Source of the DNA: Lycocorax pyrrhopterus obiensis
Lineage: Eukaryota; Chordata; Aves; Passeriformes; Paradisaeidae
DNA length: 64,000 bases
Direction: 5' to 3'
Assembly: GCA_014706295.1 (NCBI GenBank)
Contig: JACSVZ010000016.1
Coordinates: forward strand, 8,227,168 to 8,291,167
Shown here: piece by piece, positions 49,001-64,000 of the stretch
How positions within the stretch are numbered: the stretch's first letter is position 1
How the letters are laid out: each line of letters starts with the position of its first letter
Translations under genes and position numbers: made by a program
Notes under the pieces: generated by a model
Database searches by the model: none
Told to the model about the DNA's origin: nothing
The model's input: the letters and a program-made list of their open reading frames with translations, nothing else

Positions 49001-52000
49001 ACAGCACCAAAATCATCACAGATGGCTACAGTCTATTGCTTCTTTAATCTGTCTTTTCTCCCTTCCTGCTTGTTTTCCCCCTCCTCCTTTGAGTTACAAA
49101 GATATGTGTTTTATCATAAAGAAATCATAACTAAATCCAAACCACATTTTATTAATGTGTAGCAAAAGAATTTACATAACAATGATGTGTACAAGTGAAG
49201 TTTAAAATTACTTCATGTCTCAGCTTTGCCCTAAAGCACTAATTGCCTTAGCCTTGAGATGCACCACTATTTGGGATAGCCATCTTCCATCAACAATATT
49301 CCACATTCATGTTCTCCTAAATAGATAGCCACTAACATAGAACATTTGAGGGAGAATAAACAGTCATAGAAATAGCAAATTGGATTTTTTTTTTTGGCAT
49401 CAAATTCACAGCTACAAGTTCATCTGCAAGCAAAGAATCAGAGCTCACCTAAAATTTCTACTGATCAGGACCAATTTTGCAGAAACACTGCCATGACACA
49501 CCTGTGAAGCTTCCCAAATAAACATGGATTAAATACTTAGCTTCTTTTCCTTCCTGTCCCAGGTTCTTAAATATATACATACACACATACACTTATGGAT
49601 GTTTGGTAAGACAATGATCATCAATAAAGTCAGCTGGAAAAAAAATAGCAGTCAGAGAAAGGACAGTTTTTTGTCATCATATTCAAACACCTCCATACCA
49701 CCAACACGATTTTTTAAAAAATCCCATTTGAGGTCAGAAAGTCATTAACTCCCACTACAAGAAGAACATTAGACGTGAAAAGGCTTTCCATTACGCTTCC
49801 CACACATACATCAGAAATTAGGCAAAAGAATCTCAAGGAAAATGTATTATTTAAAAATTGGGAGGGTGTGTGAACTTGAAGGAGCTTGCAGGACAAGCCA
49901 AGGGCCAGCTGGTCTGTCCAGCACTGTGTGGCAGGGAGCAGCTCCCAGGAGAGGACAAGGAGCTCCAAAATAGACTGGGGATCTCCCAACAAGTGCAAAG
50001 CCCCAGTCCACTGGCCCGAACTATTCCTGCCCACTGAGCTTTTGTCAAACATTTAAGATCTTAATCAATCCTAACTCTGACCCTCGGATCACAGGGGAAG
50101 ATGGATGAGGAAACGGACAACCTCTGACCTTTCCTTGTATTTGTCCTGCCACAGTCAACCTATTGAAAAACAATTGAGGTGGAACCTGCTCACCAGCTCC
50201 AGCCCCAGACCAGCACCCTTTCACAGCCTTTCCCAAACTCAAAGTCTCTTCCCCTGACCCCAGTCCTCTGTATCAAAACCACAGGAATCCTCCTCACTTC
50301 ATCCTCCTCCTCCTCCCCTCCAAAAACCTGTCAGAGCAGAACATTTTCTAAACAATTAAGTTAAGAGGGGAAAGAAAAAGGGAAACCTCATTCAGTAGTG
50401 TCAAAGGCCAAACTGCTTTAACAGCACCACTGGAAACCAGAGAGAAGCTGCACAGTTCTGGTGAGCTTCATGAATTCATCAGAAGGAGCTTCCCAGTAAA
50501 CTGTTCTGGCTGGAGAATGGCAAATGTGAGAAAAGGAAACCACAAATAACAGCTGATGAAATGGGTTTAGCACTTTCAATTATGAGCTGGCTCGAACGCT
50601 CTCAAAATGACTAGCACAGGCCAACTTCCCTCTGGAGAGCCCAAGAGACAGAGCATTTCTAACACCTTTGTCAATATGGCATCACCCGAGCTTCCTTTTA
50701 ATTGGGAAATGGAGAATTGGGTTTCCTGAGCCCAAACATCCCCAGATACAGCTGAGAGCCTTTAGGTAAGCTGGCAGTCATCCCCAAGGTCTAGTCCAAA
50801 GCTACAAAAATAAATTTAAAAAGCATGCCACTGTAACCACTGCCCATCAGCAAAACCTCAAGAGATTTCCCCTGAACAACACAGGATTTGTTGGACAATT
50901 AGCTCACCACATCTGGGCCACTGACACTGAAAAATGGATGATCTGTGTCAATCAGAGTGACCCAGTGCTGTCCTAATAGGCCTTTAGGAGAATGTGGAAT
51001 CATCTCTGTGCAATAAACCAATAAATGGGTTTATTCACTTCCTCCTCTCACAGCCCAGGCTGGTGAGGTGTCAGGAAGCTTTACTCAGAAGTTATGGAGC
51101 TATAAGAGAGTTACAGCATCTCCCCGGCCACCAGCGGCTCCCCCGGCAGCACCCAGGCAATACCACAGCCACAGGTTCACACACGTCATGATAAACAGGC
51201 TTTCAAGTTTCCATCTCATGGGATGGAAAAATCAACAAAAAAACACCAAGAAAAACCAGAATATTTTACCCCAGAGAGGTCTGTCACTGACAGCTCATTT
51301 TTCAGTTCTCTGTAGGGCCCATGGCAATTTTGTTGCCAGTATGCCACACTAGGTGTGTGTCATAGAGCAAAAACTCAGGAAATTAAAGCTGAAGTTCACA
51401 TGCAGTGGTTCTTTGCTACCAAAGTTTACTTTCAATGCATAATAAAGAACTTCATATTGACTGTAAATTAACATTTAAAAGAAATCAAGTAGGACATTCA
51501 AAAGACACCATTCTCTTAGGAGTCCGTCACAAAAGCAGCCAGTTACTTGCTTTGCTAACTTGTTCTCAGTCTCAAGATGATAAAAATGCCCTAGTAAAAA
51601 ACACACCAAGAAAACGTGAGGCAACAGACTCCAAAGAACCTTTTCTAAAAACATGGTTCCAAATCCCCAAAGGAGCTGAGCACCTTCAATTCAACACCCA
51701 GCAAAATCAAGCCCACTGACCTGTGCAAAAATCCATTTAAGTTTGATCTTAATTTATGCTTACATGAGCAAGAGTTTCAAAGCAGAGGCTAAAGATAATT
51801 TATTTATAAACTCTCTTCTCTCCTTCTCTAACCTTCTACAGCTTCTTTATTCAGAAAAGGGAGGCAAAGAGAATATAGGTATTGAGGTTTTTTCTTTTAG
51901 GCGAATCTGTCTTTTATACAAACTTTAATCCCTAATTCTGCAGCACACAGGATGGTGTGTGTGTGGGAGGGTGGGGTGGAGACTTTTAGCATTTCTAAGA

Positions 52001-52554
52001 GTATCCTAGCATCTCTATTATTTAACTGACAATGGAGACTCTCTGAGAAATGAAAATATTTAACAAAGGCAGCAGTGTCAAATATCAAAGGGTATTTAGT
52101 GCTAAAAATTTGCAACAAGTAAAACACCAAAGACTTCCACTTCCCAAAGTGGGAAAGTAATCCAGCTAAAACTCCTGTCCTGCCTCCCAGACTTGTTCTT
52201 AGCCTACTGCATTACCCAAAGTCGACTTTGCCAGAATTTCCTGTGCTTAACAAAGTTCCCTTGAAAGATTGTCTCTTCAAACAACGGTAGCTCAACTGCA
52301 CTGCTTTGCAGTCATTCACATTTTGGTGACTATCACGAGCCAAATCAAATTCAGGCATCTGCTAGAAAATGTGTTTCACCTTCTGCCTATTACAGCAGTA
52401 TCATTTGTTTTCCATTACATAATGCTTAGCCTTGCCACCTGGAGCTATTGGACTTCTTCATTAAACCCCTCTGTCCCACCACATCCCACAGGGCTGCTAA
52501 TCACTGGCTTTAGTCCACTTCCTCTCATCTCCAATTCAATTATGCATTCCACTA

Positions 52555-57582
<5,028 letters not shown>

Positions 57583-57650
57583 CCCTCCTTCCAGGGGACT
57601 TGCTATCCACCCCAGCTCTCCCTGTACTGATCTGGAATCCAGCAAGGTAA
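57583..57650 (-). CDS. EPHA4: EPHA4 coding exon 2: 68-bp exon, start of ephrin-binding domain
   Basis: This short exon is easily missed by ORF scanning. The acceptor is CTTTCTGCAG ending at 57651 and the donor is GTAAGT starting at 57582. Read with the last base of exon 1 it gives V followed by [22 protein letters not shown], residues 31-53 of EphA4. This is the N-terminal strand region of the ephrin-binding (EPH_lbd) domain. It ends on a codon boundary, and exon 3 resumes with Trp-Glu-Glu. The residues appear identical to vertebrate EphA4 as I know it. The 4.3-kb intron 2 follows. Skipping this exon would shift the frame (68 is not a multiple of 3). Confidence 0.96.
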
Positions 57651-58584
57651 CTGCAGAAAGGTACAAATAAAAGAGATTAAATTCCAGCTGCCAAAAGGCA
57701 GTATTAAAATAAATGGTTTACCTGAACGTTTCCATATGTGCGAAGCACGATCGCATCCACCTACCACTTGAAATGAAATGTTATTTCCGACCGCGCCAAT
57801 ATCTTAAAAACACTTCGAAACTCTCTCTGAGGAATCGCACGTTCGTTTCCCGGCGCACTGGAGCCGCTCAGGGGCGCGGAGGGGAGCGGCGGAGTCCCGG
57901 CACACCTGCGGGAGACACCGGAGCGCCTCTCGGAGCGCTCCCGCGGCGCTGGGCACCGCGCCTCCCGCCGCCTGGGACAGCGCGCCCGCATGCCAGAGAT
58001 GGGCTCAAAACAGGTACTTTCCGGGACCCCGGGAGCACGGCTGGGCACCGAGAGACCTGGCAGGGGCTCCCGAGGAGACCGGAGCCCCATGCCCACACCG
58101 CGGGACGGCCGCCGGCTTCCCCCGCGGAGCTGCCGCCGGACCGTCCCGCAGAACGGGCTGAACCGGGGCCCTGGGAACGGCGCGGAGCCGCCGAGAGCTC
58201 CCGGGAGAACCGGTTTCATGAGCCGCCCTCCGATGTGGGGCCGCCCCGGCGCCGCTCGCGGGAGCGCTGCACCTCGGCGGCCCGGCCGGGGCAGCGGCGG
58301 TGCGGGGGGACGCGGGGGACGCGCGGGGCAGCGGCGGCCGCTCCGCTCCGCGACACCTGTGCCGGCACCGCGGGCGGCCCCCGCAGCGCCGCTCGGGCAG
58401 GTCCGCGGCCGCCGGACGGGCAACGACCGGCCGGGGCAGCGCGGGGCCAGCGCCGTCCCGACGGCGAGCGGAGCGGCGAGGCGGCGAGGGGATGGGACAG
58501 CACCGCCGCCCGCCCGGGGGCACCGAACTTTGCCCCCGGCGCTCCGCCGGGAGAACGCGCAGCCCGGCAGCCGGCAAGCCTCAC
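57651..58584 (-). other. EPHA4: EPHA4 intron 1 (934 bp, mostly CpG island)
   Basis: This is a short first intron bounded by GTGAGG at 58584 and CTGCAG at 57651-57656. The part nearest exon 1 (about 57840-58584) is extremely GC- and CpG-rich and is continuous with the promoter island. The last 200 bases become AT-rich. The long frames seen here on both strands are explained by the rarity of stop codons in such DNA. Confidence 0.92.
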
Positions 58585-58675
58585 CTTCGTTGGCGGGATA
58601 GACCCGTGAGCCGGTGACGGCGCCGCAGACGCCGACGAGGAGCGGGAGGAGGGCGCAGATCGGGACCCCGGCCAT
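58585..58675 (-). CDS. EPHA4: EPHA4 coding exon 1: start codon and signal peptide
   Basis: The exon encodes 30 residues plus one base. It begins MAGVPICALLPLLVGVCG and ends SRVYPANE, the conserved junction of Eph receptors. Residues 4-19 form a hydrophobic core followed by small residues, so this is a secretory signal peptide with cleavage probably near residues 19-20. I chose this ATG because it directly precedes the hydrophobic segment, gives the family's usual N-terminal length, and has G at -3 and G at +4. The donor is GTGAGG at 58584. The exon is very GC-rich. The signal peptide differs from the mammalian one as I remember it (which starts MAGIFYFALF), while everything from AVTGSRVYPANE onward is conserved. 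An in-frame ATG lies 84 bases upstream and is treated separately. Confidence 0.93.
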
Positions 58676-58678
58676 GCC
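58670..58678 (-). promoter_or_regulatory. EPHA4: Kozak context of the EPHA4 start codon
   Basis: The start context reads GGCATGGCC, with G at -3 and G at +4, which is a strong initiation context. It favours this ATG over the in-frame ATG at 58759, which has G at -3 but T at +4. Confidence 0.7.
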
Positions 58679-58693
58679 GCCGCCGCCGCCGCC
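58676..58693 (-). repeat. (GCC)6 / (GGC)6 trinucleotide repeat in the 5' leader
   Basis: Six perfect units directly abut the start codon. Read on the gene strand they are GGC, in frame with EPHA4, and would encode Gly6 if translation began upstream. The tract is short and likely variable in length between individuals or species. Confidence 0.9.
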
Positions 58694-58739
58694 GCGCTCC
58701 GGCCGCGCTATCCCAGCGGAATAACTGCCTGCATGGGGC

Positions 58740-58860
58740 GCGCGGCGCGCGCTAGACATTGCCAAGGGGGCGGGGCCCGCCCGTCCGTCAGGCGCCGCCG
58801 CCAATCGCCGCCCGCTCCGCGCCGCGCGCCCCGCCCCGCCCCGCCCCCGCGGGCGCGCAG
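58740..58860 (-). promoter_or_regulatory. EPHA4: Probable EPHA4 core promoter: GC boxes and inverted CCAAT box
   Basis: A GGGGGCGGGGCC box lies at 58766-58777, and a run of three overlapping CCCCGCCCC-type GC boxes lies at 58829-58848. Both are Sp1/KLF-type sites. CCAAT at 58801-58805 is on the plus strand, an inverted CCAAT (ATTGG) for this gene and a typical NF-Y site. This arrangement 65-175 bases upstream of the ATG is usual for TATA-less promoters. The exact start site cannot be read from sequence. Confidence 0.6.
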
Positions 58861-59180
58861 CGCGGGGAGCCGGGCCGGGCGCTCCGGTGGGGAGCGGGGG
58901 GAGCGCTGCCCCGAGCGGCCGCGGACAGCGAGCGGCCGCGGCCGGCGAGCGCTCCGCGGGGCGCTCGGACCTTGACAATGTCCGAACTCCGAAAACTGAC
59001 GGACAAAGGTGAAAAAACAAAGTTAGGAGAGGCAGAGCGGTGTGGGAGCCGCGGCCGCGCCGCGCACGCGAACCTGCCCCGCGCCGAGCCCGGGACGGCC
59101 CCGCGTCCCGGGAGAGTCCCGGGAGCTGCCGCCGCCCCGCCCGCCCCGGCCCGGCCGGGCCCGGCGCCACCGTTGAGCAA

Positions 59181-59196
59181 CAGCGCCACCTGGCGG
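59181..59196 (-). promoter_or_regulatory. CTCF-like binding site upstream of EPHA4
   Basis: The plus strand reads CAGCGCCACCTGGCGG. Its complement, CCGCCAGGTGGCGCTG, is a near-ideal match to the core CTCF consensus CCASYAGRKGGCRS, so the motif is oriented with the gene. It lies about 0.5 kb upstream of the start codon within the CpG island. Binding is inferred from sequence only. Confidence 0.6.
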
Positions 59197-59235
59197 GGGC
59201 GGCGGCTCCCGCGGCAGCGGCTCCCCGGGGCCGGG

Positions 59236-59314
59236 CAGGGACGGACAGAGATGGGCAGGGACGGACAGAAACGGGCAGGGATGGACAGGGGCGGACAGGG
59301 ACGGGCATTACGGG
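59236..59314. repeat. 20-bp minisatellite, about four units
   Basis: The unit CAGGGACGGACAGAGATGGG starts at 59236 and repeats with few changes at 59256, 59276 and 59296 (the last unit partial and diverged). An internal CGGACAG/CGGGCAG sub-motif suggests the 20-mer grew from a shorter word. It lies in the island 40 bp beyond the CTCF-like site. Confidence 0.85.
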
Positions 59315-59769
59315 CGGCCGCTCTCGGCGGCGCTGCCCTGGTGAGCGGCAGCGGACGGGCCCCGCCGCTCACCGCGAAGGTGCCAATCGTTCACGCTTTT
59401 ATGCGCCGGGGCAGTGGCCGGGCGGGGCGGGCTGGTGCGAGAGCAGGGTTCGGAGCGATTCCCTCTGAACGCGAACAGCCATCAGGACGTACAAGCTGGT
59501 GCACACCCCCCTTGTCCACAGCCGTACACGGGACCCGAGCCGTGCCCAGGGACACCTGCGCTGGCTGATGCCCTTAGGCTGTCCCCGGGAACCTGCGCTG
59601 TGCAGCCACAGCCCCGCTTTGCTTTGAACGCTCCGAACATCTGACTTCTAAAAAGAATTACTCCCTAAATGCGCCTTGAGAACAAAATCGTAGTTTTTAA
59701 AAGCCCGCTAAGCCTTGGGTGGGTCAGGCAGCGCCAGTGGGCTGAGCACTGTCCTTGAACAGTCCGTAC

Positions 59770-60130
59770 TCAGAGCTGCCCCCGGACCTGTCTGTCTGTC
59801 CGGCCGTCCCGGCCGCCTCCCGGGGCAGCGCTGCGGTACCGAGGGAAACCGAGCGGCCTTCCCGCTGCCCGCCCCCGATGCTCCGTCCCTCCGCCGCTCT
59901 CGGTACCGCTGCCTGAGCCTCGGGAAGCTCCAGAACCGGCGGTTCCCGCAGCGCCTCCCTCTTCAGGCGCCGACCCCCCGGCGCTCCCAGCCGCGGCTCT
60001 CGGCGGCGGCGCTGCCTCAGTTCCCCGCAGATTCGGAGGCGGTGACACCTCCCCTTCTCCCGAGGGTGCAGCTCCCTCGCTCCCGCAGCGCCCTCTCGGC
60101 ACTCCTCCCGCTCCGTGTGGGACACAGCTC
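59770..60130. promoter_or_regulatory. Second GC-rich, CpG-rich block upstream of EPHA4
   Basis: A block about 1.1-1.5 kb upstream of the start codon is again GC- and CpG-rich. It contains an imperfect CTCF-like word (AGCGCCCTCTCGG at 60087-60099). Open frames of about 170 codons on both strands overlap here and look like composition effects. It could be a distal part of the promoter region or the start of a divergent non-coding transcript. Neither can be decided from sequence. Confidence 0.5.
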
Positions 60131-60239
60131 CTTCCACCCTCTGCATCCCAGCACCCGGAATCGGGGAATCGCACCCAGACTCTCCGAGGATTTTTCCTCC
60201 GTCTGTGATAAAACGAATCCTTGCCAGCGTTAGCTGTAG

Positions 60240-63200
60240 TTTCCGCACAGAAGCCCTGCACAGGCTCGATTAGCTAAAAAAATACTTCGAAAGCGACTTA
60301 AAGTTTGACTAAGAATTCTGTGCATCAGGAAACACGTCTGCCCAGAGTCTGCTGTTTTCTCTTTAAATCACTCTACTTTTCCCCGAATTCAAATATCTGT
60401 GAAACATAATACTTACAAACACACCCTTACTGATACTTTTTTCTTAAAACATAGAGTATCTTTCACCTGGTTTAATTTCAGGTCAAGATCTAGGGAGGAT
60501 GCATTTTTTGGCTCTTAAAACTGCTGTTAAGAAGGTTTATTAACACAGTATTTACAATGAGGTTCCTGTTTCTGAGGCTCAGATTGTTTTCCTTAGCCTT
60601 GAACATTTCTTTTGGAGCTCCCACTGGCAGAACCTTAAAGATAACCCTGCAAAGATAGCTGGTGTGTTTTTCTCTTTCCGTAGAAAATAAATCTTTTAAG
60701 CGGCTGCTTGGATAATGGGCGTTAGAAAACAGTGCAGCACAGTCAATGCAACTGTTAAAACTTGTACTTCCTGACTTTAATTATCTACAAGAATTCTTGG
60801 CCTAATGAGAAGGAAGAAAAGGTTTAGTGCCTTTTTTATTATTTACCCAGAAATAGAGGCAGTCCTCAATTAAAACTATCTGAATGTTCTTCTTTTCACA
60901 TCTTTGATGCCTCTGACAGATCTACTACTAGTCAGGATAAACTTTATGGGAACTGTGGAGCATCAAAACGTCTTCTTTTTTTAATTGAAGTTATTTTTGC
61001 GGCAATGCCAGAAGAGTCAGTCGTCATTAAAAATATATAAAATGCTTTGAAACCTTAAATTTTTTTCTGTAATTGAATGCAATTTTAATTTGTTAAAAAA
61101 GTCACATAAAATAAACACAGACAATGTAAAAAAGGCCTGCAAATGTCATAAAATAAAATGTTTGCAGTCCTACCAAATCCACTATATTTTGGCTCCAGTA
61201 TGTGGGGTTTTTTTAAGAAGTCTTGCCAAAATAATCACAATTTCCTTACTTTGTGTCATTTCAACGAATCGTAAAAGCCCAGCTTGGTTTTAACAGATGT
61301 CATTGATACTTGGACTAAATCCTGTTCTCGGCTTCAGCCAGTAACTCCACCCTTCAACAAAGTATCTGACATCAAAATTTATTCCTTAAAATTTTGTTAC
61401 AGCCGTTGGAGTTGTTACATTTGCCTTAAACGTCTATTACCTGAGCAGCCTTCGCTGCTGCCAACCTGCCAACTTATGTTATTGTAACTCACTATCAGGA
61501 GTGATTTGGCTTTGATGGGAACTAATCATGTTTGCACCATCATCAAGTTTACACCATTTAAACGGTCAATTTAATGCAGCTCAATAAAGCACAGCCAGCG
61601 TCTCTGGTATTTGTCTCAGATCTTATATTTGTCTCAGCTCCTCAGTGAAACTGTATTCACTTGCTGCAGACGCTGTAATAATTATGACAGTGCGTTAAAT
61701 GTTTGATCCTGTCTGCTTCAGAGGTCAACCCCAGCCGAATTATTTAGGGATCAGGACTCGAGTGGAACAGACAAACAGGCACATGAACACACAAACACAG
61801 AGACTCTGAGAAACTGTGAATCATCTGGAAATGTAAGGACTGAAATATTGTCATATTCCTACTCACTCACAATTTGTTCCCCTCGTATTTTAAAGCACCG
61901 AGGGAATATATTAATGTATAAATAATTGGGCATTGACACAAGGGTGTTGTCCTTGGATGTATCTCTGTAGTTAATATAATTTCTAACAGAACACTCGGAA
62001 TGAGTATCAAATGTCTCTCACACATGTATGCTTATAGACACACAGAGTTGCTTTACATTTTTTCCAATCACAAACACAACATTTATAAGTTAAATTGCAG
62101 CCCCTGAAAGGGCTGTGATTTTGGATGAACATTCGGTTCTATTTTTACTTTATCTTTTCATTCTCCATTTTTCTATGTCCACCTACTCATGCTCGTCCAT
62201 CTCCCCAGAAGCTTTTTGCTGTCAGTCAAGTGACAACCTCAGTAGGAAGCTCTGTGTGTTCATAGGCCTCCTGAGGCCCAGCACTACATTTAGATGGGGG
62301 AAAAGGAAAAAAAAAATGGAAAAATAAGAAAGCAGGGGGGAGGAAGCACAAGCTCTTCCTTTAGTATGCAATTCCACAGCCTGCAGGAAAAATTCGCCCG
62401 TCTCCTCTGAAAAGCCTTTTCCTACAAAAATGCGATCCTATTTACTCCACTCCCACACAACTTCCACACTACTTGGCTATTTGCAAAAGAGTGTAAAATA
62501 ACCCCAGGAAGTGTAAGACTCACACACAGAGTCTCATTGTCAAAGGGAATAATGCCCCAAAGGTGCACCTTTATCAGGCTTGGCACCAGAGAGTCACTGC
62601 GGCTCCTTCCCAGTACAAGTGCTCAGATGTGTCCAGCCTTTCCCTACCCGGATTTACTGATTCTTTTGGATCTGTGAGTATTAAACGTTTGCCAGTAGAT
62701 TACTTGACAAAATTTATTTCTAGCTATCTGAGAATAACAGCTTTTTATTTGATATGAGTAAGATTTCATTCCTCAGGTCATGTTTGCTTTAGATGAAGTT
62801 GCAGGCTGTAATACAAAAAGCCATAGCGGGAGAACATCTCCATGAAGGTAATATGCATTTCTATAAACATCAAGCTGGCAGAATGATTTTGTTTCAGCTG
62901 GGATTAGCAGGAGTTTTGCTGCTGACCTCAATAAGAAAAGGATCAGGTTTATAGCTCGCTTGCAAATCCACTCCGCAAAAAAAGTGAGCTTTAGGCACTG
63001 TAGATTATTTACACTTCCTTTTGTTAATCGTGATCATCATCACAAGATTTTCCTATTCATTACTGCCTTGGTGCTGATTACAGGACCCGTGACAGTGTCT
63101 TTATTCAGAGTAGGCACACGGCGTGACTTGACAATATACAGACAGACAGACGCATAGATTTTTTGCCTTTTCTAACCAGCAGTGCTGAGGGAAATTAGAG

Positions 63201-64000
63201 AAGCGTAAGTGAAATGTAACAGGATTTTAATGGCAATTGAAGTAGTATCTTTTATTACACTGGTCCTGACAACACAACTCAAATCTCATAGTTAGTCTAA
63301 AATTTATAATTACCAGGTCCCTGAAAGGAAATCCTATCAGCAAAGCTATTTACAAATCCAGGAGTGTTTACAATGCAGATTATGTTTCCTAAGATAAATA
63401 AACATAAAAGGACACTGGCAAAAGGTAAAATCTGAGAAGCAGTACGGATGGAGCAGAGAAATAAATGCGCCAAAATGGCAAAACAGGTATTACTGCTTTT
63501 CACTGAATAAGTAGATCAAATGTAACAAATCCAAGCACCCAACTCTGCAGCAGAGGTGTTGGCTTAGCTCAGCCTTAGCTCTCACCCTCAGCAAGGCCGG
63601 GGGCAAGCAGAGACCTGCAGGTTTTTTCCTGTGAAAGTGTGACCAATAAACCAGAGCAAATAACTGTATAAGGCTGCAGGTTGTTTGCAGTGCACAGATG
63701 CTTGGCAACCCGGAGACGAACGTGCCTGCCCACGTTTCAATGGAAGGTTATTTAAAGCTGTGGAGGTTAACAGACACCTTAATTATTACAAACTGCTTTC
63801 GAATATCTCGGTCCTTGTACTGCCTGTCCTCAGCAGGTGTGCTTCTTACTCAGTCAGGATCATTCGGGAGTAGTGTCAGCGTCCAGAAAATAAAAGTTGG
63901 TGGGATGGAGAGGTGCTGGTGTAGGAGAGCTGCTGGCAGGGCCAGGGCCACCAGCCAGAGGGGATGTGCAGGGGCAACCTCCTCCGAAGGGCTCCTCGGA
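60240..64000. other. Upstream intergenic DNA, no gene seen
   Basis: AT-rich sequence with only short chance frames. No exon, RNA gene or recognisable transposon was found. In vertebrates the DNA upstream of EPHA4 is a broad gene-poor region with long-range enhancers (established knowledge), which fits what is seen. Simple features include A-rich runs near 62310 and repeated CAGA words near 63140. Confidence 0.7.

Larger units (their letters stand above)
57840..59460. promoter_or_regulatory. EPHA4: CpG island covering EPHA4 promoter, exon 1 and intron 1
   Basis: About 1.6 kb with very high G+C and dense CpG dinucleotides, in sharp contrast to the AT-rich flanks. It spans the sequence upstream of the start codon, exon 1 and most of intron 1. 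No TATA box is visible near the expected start site, so a dispersed CpG-island promoter is the likely type. Edges were judged by eye. Confidence 0.9.

Noticed and set aside
57713..58609. 298-codon plus-strand open frame antisense to exon 1
   Set aside because: It has a low-complexity Arg/Pro/Ala composition and lies in the CpG island opposite a real exon. It is a compositional artefact with no recognisable domain.
57761..59308. 515-codon minus-strand open frame across the CpG island
   Set aside because: It contains EPHA4 exon 1 in frame but runs through the exon 1 donor into intron 1 and far upstream. The rest is Pro/Arg/Gly/Ala-rich, as expected from stop-poor GC-rich DNA, and resembles no known protein.
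59715..60261. Overlapping frames of 160-174 codons on both strands
   Set aside because: Frames are open on both strands in the same GC-rich block, with no family resemblance and no splice evidence. Kept only as a possible non-coding promoter block.
62450..62458. Single Krox-20/EGR-type word (GTGTGGGAG on the minus strand) upstream of EPHA4
   Set aside because: A hindbrain Krox-20-dependent enhancer of EphA4 is known in mouse, but one loose 9-mer is expected by chance and no cluster of such sites was seen here.

Overview
This window is vertebrate nuclear DNA, almost certainly from a bird. It holds the 5' part of one large gene, EPHA4 (an Eph-family receptor tyrosine kinase), transcribed right to left on the minus strand. 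The avian call rests on several CR1 LINE relics of the type typical of birds, a GC-rich first exon with strong CpG islands, and a predicted EphA4 protein that matches vertebrate EphA4 almost residue for residue. There is no sign of prokaryotic, plasmid or phage organisation. Nearly all open reading frames in the window are chance frames in intron or CpG-island DNA.

Layout in gene order (high to low coordinates). Positions 64000-59500 are upstream intergenic DNA containing a second GC-rich block (59770-60130). Positions 59460-57840 form a CpG-island promoter with GC boxes, an inverted CCAAT box, a CTCF-like motif and a 20-bp minisatellite. Coding exon 1 is 58675-58585 (signal peptide). Exon 2 is 57650-57583 (a 68-bp exon). 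Exon 3 is 53253-52590 (664 bp, most of the ephrin-binding domain). Exon 4 is 17322-17167 (156 bp, cysteine-rich/EGF-like). Exon 5 is 1894-1556 (339 bp, first fibronectin type III domain). Intron 1 is 934 bp, intron 2 is 4.3 kb, intron 3 is 35.3 kb and intron 4 is 15.3 kb. Intron 5 runs off the left edge. All five exons join in frame with GT/AG junctions and give the first 439 codons plus one base. The second FN3 domain, transmembrane segment, kinase, SAM domain and PDZ-binding tail lie outside the window to the left.

The introns are AT-rich and repeat-poor. I could recognise four CR1 fragments, one MIR-type SINE relic, and short microsatellites and A/T tracts. A few intronic stretches look like regulatory DNA, but without a multi-species alignment this is only suggestive.

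I found no unknown multi-gene system. The observations most worth checking are an in-frame upstream AUG that would add 28 residues, including a Gly6 run from a GCC/GGC repeat, ahead of the EphA4 signal peptide; a near-consensus CTCF site 0.5 kb upstream of the start codon; and possible truncated soluble EphA4 forms from intron read-through.
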